Of a DNA stretch of 6,539 bases, positions 5,907 to 6,539 are shown piece after piece (positions within the stretch are counted from its first letter, which is position 1; the number at the start of each line of letters is the position of its first letter). The stretch is from Methylovirgula sp. GTDB taxonomy: Bacteria; Pseudomonadota; Alphaproteobacteria; Rhizobiales; Beijerinckiaceae. The position numbers were made by a program, and so were the translations under genes. The notes under the pieces were generated by a model. The model did no database searches, had not been told where the DNA came from, and saw only the letters and a program-made list of their open reading frames with translations. Where the stretch lies: positions 1-6,539 of the forward strand of contig JASHUD010000088.1 of NCBI GenBank assembly GCA_030040215.1. The letters run 5' to 3'.

Positions 5907-6539
5907 CTAGGCGAAGAGCAACGTCGAAAGTTTGCGGCGCGCCGCGATCGTCGCCGGGTCCATACTGCCCCACGCTTCGAAGAATTGCAGCAATTGCTTG
6001 CGAGCGGAGCCGTCCGCCCAGGTGCGGTCGCGCTTGATGATTTCAAGCAGCGCATCCGCCGCTTCTTCGCGCCTGCCGCGCGCATTCAGCGCCACCGCAA
6101 GATCCAAACGGGACTGATGATCGTTTTGTTCCGCTGCGACGCGACGGGCAAGTTCGCCGACATCGCCCACGGACGCGGCCTGCCGCGCGTTTTCGAGCGC
6201 GGCACGCGCCGCCGCGATCGATGGATCGTTCTCCGATCCAGAGGGAATCTGCTTCAACAGATTTTCGGCGGTCGTCAGTTCCCCCAGGGCGACGGAGCTC
6301 TTGACCAGGCCGCCTAAGGCGGCGAGATCGCCGGGATCGTCGCCAAGCAGAGCGGCGAACTTTTCCGCCGCCCCGGCGGCATCGCCGCCTGCCATCGCCG
6401 CTTCGGCCGCGGCGCGCGAATCCTCATTGCCGAGCGGCCCGATCAGCCTTTCGACGAAGCCGCGGATCTGGCTCTCCGGCAATGCCCCGACGAAACCGTC
6501 GATCGGCTGCGATTTTTGGAAGGCGATGACAGCGGGAAT
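5907..6539 (-). CDS. cnoX: Thioredoxin/TPR co-chaperone CnoX (YbbN), C-terminal 210 residues (5' end outside window)
   Basis: The reading frame enters from the right edge. The first visible residues, IPAVIAFQKSQPIDGFVGAL, are the end of a thioredoxin fold with its cis-Pro (IPAV); the active-site motif is outside the window, so redox ability cannot be judged. A linker helix ESQIRGFVERL follows, then a helical TPR-like region: AAGAAEKFAALLGDDPGDL, a second repeat ending near AENLLKQIP, and the conserved C-terminal block DHQSRLDLAVALNARGRREEAADALLEI (about 140-167) with RKQLLQFFEAWG and a final RRKLSTLLFA. This architecture is that of CnoX/YbbN, a holdase that protects proteins under oxidative (HOCl) stress and passes clients to DnaK and GroEL in E. 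coli. A TTG start inside the window (6482) is rejected because homology continues upstream. It is the first visible gene of the cnoX-LON-Trm112-tesB run. Confidence 0.88.
   Translation of the reverse strand: MPAVIAFQKSQPIDGFVGALPESQIRGFVERLIGPLGNEDSRAAAEAAMAGGDAAGAAEKFAALLGDDPGDLAALGGLVKSSVALGELTTAENLLKQIPSGSENDPSIAAARAALENARQAASVGDVGELARRVAAEQNDHQSRLDLAVALNARGRREEAADALLEIIKRDRTWADGSARKQLLQFFEAWGSMDPATIAARRKLSTLLFA

Noticed and set aside
5061..6317. Plus-strand open frame (418 codons) antisense to the Trm112-like, LON and cnoX genes
   Set aside because: Spans three well-supported minus-strand genes and has no coherent domain; a compositional shadow.

Overview
The window is GC-rich chromosomal DNA from an alphaproteobacterium, probably of the Rhodospirillales/Rhizobiales type. 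I infer this from the gene order, the protein types (a stand-alone LON-domain protein beside a CnoX-type thioredoxin, and a Trm112-like protein with a CPxTK motif) and a CtrA-like box. Lineage below class level is not settled by what I can see. All seven protein genes lie on the minus strand and are transcribed from high to low coordinates: cnoX (5' end outside the window), a LON-domain gene, a Trm112-like gene, tesB, glnK, amtB and ftsK (3' end outside the window). No RNA gene, insertion sequence, CRISPR array or phage gene was seen.

Right part (6539-4115): four closely spaced genes (gaps of 27, 19 and 9 bp) look like one operon. They encode a thioredoxin/TPR co-chaperone, a LON substrate-binding-domain protein without ATPase or protease, a 70-residue Trm112-like protein and acyl-CoA thioesterase II. 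The first three have a protein quality-control or RNA/protein-maintenance flavour; TesB acts in acyl-CoA metabolism.

Middle (4114-1925): a 254-bp gap carries a good sigma-54 promoter candidate just behind tesB and an imperfect inverted repeat near the predicted transcript start. Then comes the nitrogen-sensing pair glnK-amtB. GlnK (PII) reads glutamine, 2-oxoglutarate and ATP/ADP status and plugs the AmtB ammonium channel when nitrogen is plentiful. The pair ends in a strong intrinsic terminator with a UUCG-type tetraloop.

Left part (1924-1): a compact control region, with a full TTAA-N7-TTAA CtrA-type box, a 16-bp-spaced direct repeat and two 12-bp palindromes, precedes ftsK, the divisome-anchored DNA translocase. 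FtsK is cut by the window edge after the Walker A motif and before Walker B.

The region is mostly conserved housekeeping DNA, and I found no sign of a new defence or mobile system. The points that deserve a second look are the regulatory elements before ftsK and glnK, the unusually long Pro/Ala-rich N-terminal extension of AmtB, and the CnoX-LON-Trm112 grouping.
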